From the NCBI RefSeq assembly GCF_017916255.1, contig NZ_CP072827.1:4551501-4615500 (forward strand): a stretch of 64,000 bases of DNA, read 5' to 3'. Positions 59,553 to 64,000 of the stretch are shown in pieces. Under the pieces are notes generated by a model. The model was not told the DNA's origin and searched no databases. It was given only the letters and a program-made list of their open reading frames with translations. How positions within the stretch are numbered: the stretch's first letter is position 1; every line of letters starts with the position of its first letter. A program made the translations under genes and the position numbers. This stretch comes from Streptomyces mobaraensis NBRC 13819 = DSM 40847 (GTDB taxonomy: Bacteria; Actinomycetota; Actinomycetes; Streptomycetales; Streptomycetaceae).

Positions 59553-60143
59553 ATGGGGACCGTAACGCTCGGCGTTTCGATCGCGGTCCCGGAGCCGTAC
59601 GGCAGCTTCCTCCAGAAGCGCCGCGAGGGCTTCGGGGACCCCCACGCGCACGGCATCCCCACCCACGTCACCCTCCTGCCACCCACCGAGGTCGAGGCGT
59701 CGTCGCTCCCCGTGATCGAGGCGTATCTCGCCGAGGTCGCCGCGGCCGGCCGCCCGTTCCCCATGCGGCTGTCCGGGACGGGCACCTTCCGCCCGCTCTC
59801 GCCGGTGGTCTTCGTCAACGTGGTGGAGGGCTCCTCCGCCTGCTCCTGGCTGCAGAAGCGGATCCGGGACGCGGCCGGCCCGCTGGCCCGCGAGCTCCAG
59901 TTCCCGTACCACCCGCACGTGACCGTCGCCCACGGCATCTCCGAGGAGGCCATGGACCGGGCCTACGAGGAACTGGCGGACTACGAGGCGGCCTGGACGA
60001 TCGACGGCTTCGCCCTGTACGAGCAGGGGGCCGACGGCGTCTGGCGGCTGGACCGCGAGTACCCCTTCGGCCGGCCCGGCCCCGTCCCGGCCGCCCTGCC
60101 CCGCCAGACGGGCGCGTCCCGGCCGCCGGCCGCCTCCCGCTGA
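59553..60143 (+). CDS. 2'-5' RNA ligase family (2H phosphoesterase) protein
   Basis: 196 residues. Two HxT-type motifs define the 2H fold: THVTLLPP and PHVTVAHG, spaced about 90 residues. Such proteins hydrolyse or ligate 2',3'-cyclic or 2'-5' phosphodiesters in RNA; the biological target is unknown. AGGAGGGAG precedes the ATG. Follows trpS, as in other streptomycetes, and may share its message if the palindrome is not a terminator. Confidence 0.88.
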   Translation: MGTVTLGVSIAVPEPYGSFLQKRREGFGDPHAHGIPTHVTLLPPTEVEASSLPVIEAYLAEVAAAGRPFPMRLSGTGTFRPLSPVVFVNVVEGSSACSWLQKRIRDAAGPLARELQFPYHPHVTVAHGISEEAMDRAYEELADYEAAWTIDGFALYEQGADGVWRLDREYPFGRPGPVPAALPRQTGASRPPAASR

Positions 60144-60219
60144 GCGCCGTGGGCGCGTGCGCGGGGGAGCGCACCCCCTCAGGGCGGTGAGCGACGCCCG
60201 CACGGGGTAGACGTGGATC

Positions 60220-61110
60220 ATGGACTGGTTGATCCGGCTGCCGGTGGTGGGGCCCGCCGCGGCCCGGCTGACGCGGACGCACGCGTGGCGCTCGTACGAG
60301 ACCCTGGACCGCGTGAAGTGGACGCGGCTCGCCGCGGCGATCACCTTCACCAGTTTCGTCGCCCTGTTCCCGCTGCTCACCCTGGGCGCCGCCGTCGCCG
60401 CCTCGATACTCAGCGACAAGCAGGTGCAGGACCTGGAGCGGAAGCTCGCCGAGCAGGTGCCCGGCATCTCCAACGCGCTCGACATCGGCTCGCTGGTGGA
60501 CAACGCCGGCACCGTCGGCGTCGTGGCCGGTGCCCTGCTGCTGTTCACCGGCGTCAACTGGATCGGCACGCTCCGCGAGTGCCTGCGGGCCGTGTGGGAG
60601 CTGGAGGAGAGTCCGGGCAACCCGTTCCTGCTGCGGCTGAGGGACGCGGGGGTGCTGCTCGGCCTCGGCGGGGCGACCCTGCTGTCCCTCGGCTGCTCGA
60701 CGTTCGCCACGACGGCCGTCACCTGGTCGGCGGACAAGACCGGGCTGCCCACCGCCGGTGCCGGCGGAGCCCTGCTGACCGCCGCCGGGTTCTGCGCCGC
60801 CGTGCTCGCCGACTTCCTCCTGCTGCTCTACGTCCTCACCCGGCTGCCCCGCGTCCAGCCCCGCCCCCGCACCCTGCTGGTCGCCGCGCTGCTCGGCGCG
60901 GTCGGCCTGGAGGTGCTCAAGCTGGTGATCGGCGGCTATCTGAGCGGTGTGGCGGCCAAGAGCATGTACGGCGCGTTCGGCACCCCGATCGCCCTGCTGC
61001 TGTGGATCAACTTCATAGCGAAGCTGCTGCTGTTCTGCGCCGCCTGGACGGCCACCACGCGGCACGACAAGTCCGACGCGGACCTGCTGGCGGAGGACGC
61101 GAAGAAGTGA
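60220..61110 (+). CDS. YihY/BrkB family membrane protein
   Basis: 296 residues with about six transmembrane helices (FTSFVALFPLLTLGAAVAAS, VVAGALLLFTGVNWIGTLREC, FGTPIALLLWINFIAKLLLF). The family was once called ribonuclease BN in error; it is a transporter-like protein of unknown role. Normal length. Confidence 0.88.
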   Translation: MDWLIRLPVVGPAAARLTRTHAWRSYETLDRVKWTRLAAAITFTSFVALFPLLTLGAAVAASILSDKQVQDLERKLAEQVPGISNALDIGSLVDNAGTVGVVAGALLLFTGVNWIGTLRECLRAVWELEESPGNPFLLRLRDAGVLLGLGGATLLSLGCSTFATTAVTWSADKTGLPTAGAGGALLTAAGFCAAVLADFLLLLYVLTRLPRVQPRPRTLLVAALLGAVGLEVLKLVIGGYLSGVAAKSMYGAFGTPIALLLWINFIAKLLLFCAAWTATTRHDKSDADLLAEDAKK

Positions 61111-61111
61111 C

Positions 61112-61146
61112 GGCCGGGCGCCTCCGGCGCGGGGAGGCGCCCGGCC
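61112..61146. terminator. Bidirectional terminator YihY / carboxypeptidase
   Basis: A 14-bp perfect stem (61112-61125 with 61133-61146), 7-nt loop, placed directly after the YihY stop and between two convergent genes. Confidence 0.8.
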
Positions 61147-61193
61147 ACCGGAACGGTCCCCTCAGGACCGACCGGGAAGCCGGTGGAGCCCGC

Positions 61194-62567
61194 TCAGGAC
61201 CGGCCGCCCCGCCGCTTGGCCAGGTCCGGCAGCGGCCACCGGCGGTGCACCACGTACGCCGCCGCGGCCAGCGCCACCACCGAGGCGCCGGTGATCCCCA
61301 CGGCCGTCCACATCCCGCCGCCGCCCGAGCCGGACGACCCGGCGACCGACGCCTGCGCCTTGTCCCCGGCCTGGCCCCCGGACTTCCCGCCGTCCTTCCC
61401 GGGCGCGTTCAGCGGCGCGACGAGCGTGCCGACCGGCTTGACGTGGCCGGTCGCCTCGAAGCCCCAGTCCAGCAGGTGCGCCGCCTCCTTGTAGACCTCG
61501 TTGGGCTCCTTGGTCTCCGGGTTCATCACGGTCACCAGGAGCTTGCGGTCACCGTGCTGGGCGACGCCGGTGAAGGTGTTCCCGGCGTTGGTCGTGGACC
61601 CGTTCTTCACCCCCGCGATGCCCTTGTAGAAGGGCACGCCCTGGCCGGTGAGCAGCCGGTTGGTGTTCTGGATGCCGAAGGTCTCCCGCTTCCCGTCCTT
61701 CCGCTCCTCGCCGGGGAACTGGGCGGTGGCGGTCGAGCAGTACTTCCGGAAGTCCGGCTTCTGGAGGCCGGAGCGGGCGAACAGCGTGAGGTCGTACGCG
61801 CTGGAGACCTGCCCGTCGGCGTCGTAGCCGTCGGGGGTGACGACGTGGGTGTCGTTCGCCTGGAGCTCCTCGGCGTGCGCCTGCATGTCCCGGACGGTCT
61901 GCTGCACACCGCCGTTCATGGCGGACAGCACGTGCACCGCGTCGTTGCCCGAGCGGAGGAAGACCCCGAGCCAGAGCTCCTCGACCGAGTAGGTCGAGTC
62001 CTCCTTGAGCCCGACCTGGCTGCTGCCCTCGCCCATGCCCTCCAGATCGGCCGGCACCACCTTGTGCCGCTGCTCCTTGGGGAACTTGGGCAGCAGGGTG
62101 TCGGCGAAGAGCATCTTCAGCGTGGAGGCCGGGGCCAGCCGCCAGTGGGCGTTCTTCGCCGCCAGGACCTCGCCGGACTCGGCGTCGGCGATCAGCCAGG
62201 CGTCCCCGCTCAGGTCCTTCGGCAGCTCGGGCGCGCCCGGCCGCGGCAGCACCTGGACACCCGGTTTGCCCAGCAGCTCGCCGCCGACCTCGGACATCTT
62301 CGCGGGGGGCTGTTTGGGCGGCCGGCCCTTGCCGTCGGCCGGCGTCCCGCTCGGCTTCCCGCTGGGCGTCCCTCCGGGGGACGCGCCGGGGCCGGTCCTC
62401 GGGCTCCCGGGAGCGGACGGGGTATGGCTGGCGGAAGGGGCGGGCGGGGCCGCGAGCGCCGGGGCCGCGGCGGCCAGGGGGAGTAGGAACGAGGCGGAGG
62501 CGGCCGCCAGGGCCGCGCCACGGCGGCGGGCCGTCGCTGAGCGCGTCGCGTTCGGTGATGTCGTCAT
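61194..62567 (-). CDS. D-alanyl-D-alanine carboxypeptidase (S11 family)
   Basis: 457 residues. Trims the pentapeptide of peptidoglycan outside the membrane. Signal peptide (AALAAASASFLLPLAAAAPALA), a Pro/Gly/Ser-rich spacer, then the serine peptidase core: SxxK as APASTLKML, SxN as LRSGNDAVHVL and KTG as the variant KNGSTTNAG. A C-terminal transmembrane helix (WTAVGITGASVVALAAAAYVV) with a basic tail anchors it. ATG 62567 is followed by basic residues typical of a signal peptide; no strong ribosome site. Divergent from the SCO4848-type gene. Confidence 0.9.
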   Translation of the reverse strand: MTTSPNATRSATARRRGAALAAASASFLLPLAAAAPALAAPPAPSASHTPSAPGSPRTGPGASPGGTPSGKPSGTPADGKGRPPKQPPAKMSEVGGELLGKPGVQVLPRPGAPELPKDLSGDAWLIADAESGEVLAAKNAHWRLAPASTLKMLFADTLLPKFPKEQRHKVVPADLEGMGEGSSQVGLKEDSTYSVEELWLGVFLRSGNDAVHVLSAMNGGVQQTVRDMQAHAEELQANDTHVVTPDGYDADGQVSSAYDLTLFARSGLQKPDFRKYCSTATAQFPGEERKDGKRETFGIQNTNRLLTGQGVPFYKGIAGVKNGSTTNAGNTFTGVAQHGDRKLLVTVMNPETKEPNEVYKEAAHLLDWGFEATGHVKPVGTLVAPLNAPGKDGGKSGGQAGDKAQASVAGSSGSGGGGMWTAVGITGASVVALAAAAYVVHRRWPLPDLAKRRGGRS

Positions 62568-62682
62568 CGGCACGCCGGTGAACGTACCGTTCCGCCCGCT
62601 CCCCGAGGGCGAGCCGGTGGCCCGGGCTTCCGCCGAGGACCCGATAGGACCAGTGCGTACTCCGGATCGCATACTGAAACCC

Positions 62683-62964
62683 ATGGTGAAACCCTCCGGC
62701 TCGACAGCCCCTCGCACCCCCGCGTCCCTCTCCCGCCCCGTCTCCTGGTTCCTGCTCGCCTTCGGCGTATGGAGCTGGTTCATCTGGATCACTTTCGCAA
62801 AGAATCTGTGGAAGGACGGGAGCGGGCTCGCCTTCGACGACGCGGGGGAGCCGACCGCGTACTTCTGGGTGCATCTGCTGCTGGCGGTCACCTCTTTTCT
62901 TCTGGGGACGGTCATCGGCCTCATCGGGTTGCGTGGAGTCAGGGCGTTGCGGCGCACCTCATAG
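62683..62964 (+). CDS. SCO4848 family small membrane protein
   Basis: 93 residues with two transmembrane helices (WFLLAFGVWSWFIWITFAKN and YFWVHLLLAVTSFLLGTVIGLIGL, in parts). Recognised as the streptomycete SCO4848-type protein, always near the D-Ala-D-Ala carboxypeptidase. CATACT at 62670-62675 is a possible -10. Function unknown. Confidence 0.83.
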   Translation: MVKPSGSTAPRTPASLSRPVSWFLLAFGVWSWFIWITFAKNLWKDGSGLAFDDAGEPTAYFWVHLLLAVTSFLLGTVIGLIGLRGVRALRRTS

Positions 62965-63087
62965 CGGTTCCCCGAGTACGGCCCCTGACAGCCTGTCGGC
63001 CCCGGAAGTCGATCACTTGGCCGATTCCCCGGACGTACGCGCGCCGGTGTGTTTAGGTGAGGCGCGTCACGGAAAGGGGGCGCAGCC

Positions 63088-64000
63088 ATGCGTGGGGTCC
63101 GGAGGCGAAGCCGCAGCAAGGTCGTTGTGGCGGCGTTGGCGCTGATGTCGGTGGGGCTGAGCGGTTGTTCGAGCCTGTCGTCGGACGACGGGGACGAGAA
63201 GCCGATCGTCGTGGGGACGACGGATTCGGCCATGGGACTGGATCCGGCCGGCGTCTACGACGTCGGATCGTGGTCGCTTTTCGGCAACGTCTACCAGACG
63301 TTGCTGACGTTCACGCCGGGCACCGACAAGCCGACGCCCGACGCCGCCAAGAGCTGCGGCTTCAAGGATGTCGAACGGCGGACGTACAGCTGCACCCTGC
63401 GGTCCGGGCTGAAGTTCGCCAACGGGCACGATCTCACCGCCCAGGACGTCAAGTTCTCCTTCGACCGGATCCTGCGCATCAAGTCCGACCAGGGGCCCGC
63501 GGTGCTGCTGGAGACGCTGGAGTCGGTGCGCACCGAGGGGAACGACACGGTGGTCTTCCGGCTGCGCACGCCGGACGCCACCTTCCCGTCCAAGATCGCT
63601 TCCGGGGTGGGGTCGATCGTGGACAGCCGTACCTACCCGGCCGACAAGGTGCGGACGGGCAACGAACTGGACGGTTCCGGTCCGTACCGGCTGATGGACT
63701 TCCAGCCGGACGGCAAGGTCGAGTTGAGGCCCAACCCGCACTACAAGGGCGCCAACCGGACGTCCGGAAACCCGGTCACCGTACGGTACTTCGGCAAGCC
63801 CAAGGACCTCATGGCCGCCTGGAAGCGGCAGGACATCGACGTCGCCTCCCGCGATCTGCCGGCCGCCGACGTCGCCGAACTCTCCCTGGGGGACAACGAC
63901 TTCAGGGTCACCGAGAACGCCTCGGCGAGCACCCGTTTCCTGGTCTTCAACCTGAAGAGCAAGTCCCCGGTGAAGGACGTCGCCGTCCGGCGCGCGGTCG
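63088..64000 (+). CDS. Peptide/solute-binding lipoprotein of an ABC transporter, 3' end missing
   Basis: Open from ATG 63088 (GGAAAGGGGG upstream) to the window end, about 304 residues of an expected ~520-550. Signal peptide with lipobox LSGC (C27). Family 5 (SBP_bac_5) binding protein: IVVGTTDSAMGLDPAGVYD, CTLRSGLKFANGHDLTAQDV, FSFDRILRIKS, GSGPYRLMDFQPDG. Likely binds oligopeptides or similar; permease and ATPase genes should follow outside the window. Confidence 0.92.
   Translation, partial: MRGVRRRSRSKVVVAALALMSVGLSGCSSLSSDDGDEKPIVVGTTDSAMGLDPAGVYDVGSWSLFGNVYQTLLTFTPGTDKPTPDAAKSCGFKDVERRTYSCTLRSGLKFANGHDLTAQDVKFSFDRILRIKSDQGPAVLLETLESVRTEGNDTVVFRLRTPDATFPSKIASGVGSIVDSRTYPADKVRTGNELDGSGPYRLMDFQPDGKVELRPNPHYKGANRTSGNPVTVRYFGKPKDLMAAWKRQDIDVASRDLPAADVAELSLGDNDFRVTENASASTRFLVFNLKSKSPVKDVAVRRAV

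Overview
The window is a 64 kb piece of a very GC-rich actinobacterial chromosome, almost certainly Streptomyces or a close Streptomycetaceae relative. Evidence: extreme third-position GC, GTG/TTG starts, many GTGA/ATGA stop-start overlaps, the core order pcrA - M23 peptidase - lipase - icmB ... sucCD - perM-like gene - purNH ... folD ... mdh ... betaine genes ... trpS, and families typical of streptomycetes (WhiJ-like XRE, DUF6879, SCO4848-type membrane protein). I saw no rRNA, tRNA, CRISPR array, insertion sequence or origin. The first gene (pcrA) and last gene (extracellular solute-binding protein) run off the ends.

Layout. 1-5.7 kb: partial PcrA helicase, a membrane-anchored M23 endopeptidase, a secreted/anchored lipase and the cobalamin-binding mutase small subunit IcmB. 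5.8-13.8 kb: two diverging operons, SWIM zinc finger + DUF5691 (minus) and MoxR ATPase + DUF5682 + VWA (plus). The 126 bp between them holds two back-to-back copies of the PafBC/RecA-NDp DNA-damage promoter motif. 14.2-25.3 kb: central metabolism: sucCD, a PerM-type membrane protein, purN-purH, folD-DUF3017 and small membrane proteins. 25.6-29.2 kb: three related genes, each an N-terminal helix-turn-helix, one transmembrane helix and an outside domain (peptidoglycan-binding or DUF2690). 29.3 kb: mdh.

30.5-36.8 kb is an accessory block: a HTH protein, a WhiJ-type regulator cluster with several very small genes, a cupin, an AraC-type regulator with a VOC protein, and a lipoprotein. 37-44.7 kb is an osmoprotection operon: betaine aldehyde dehydrogenase, choline dehydrogenase, then a glycine betaine ABC transporter with a duplicated, fused permease. 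Then come an APH(6)-like kinase, a secreted pair, a PEP-mutase-like/AhpD-like pair divergent from a MocR regulator, and a lipoprotein/ATP-grasp pair resembling YgiB-YgiC.

51.8-57.0 kb carries an XRE-TPR regulator and a tightly coupled gene series ending in a graspetide (ATP-grasp RiPP) cluster tgmABC. It appears to be decaying: the precursor gene is frameshifted at a run of five C, and the ligase lacks about 80 residues of its ATP-grasp fold and has lost its last residues to another shift, while the methyltransferase is intact. The window closes with rocD, trpS, a 2'-5' RNA ligase-like protein, a YihY/BrkB membrane protein, a D-Ala-D-Ala carboxypeptidase and the start of an ABC solute-binding protein.
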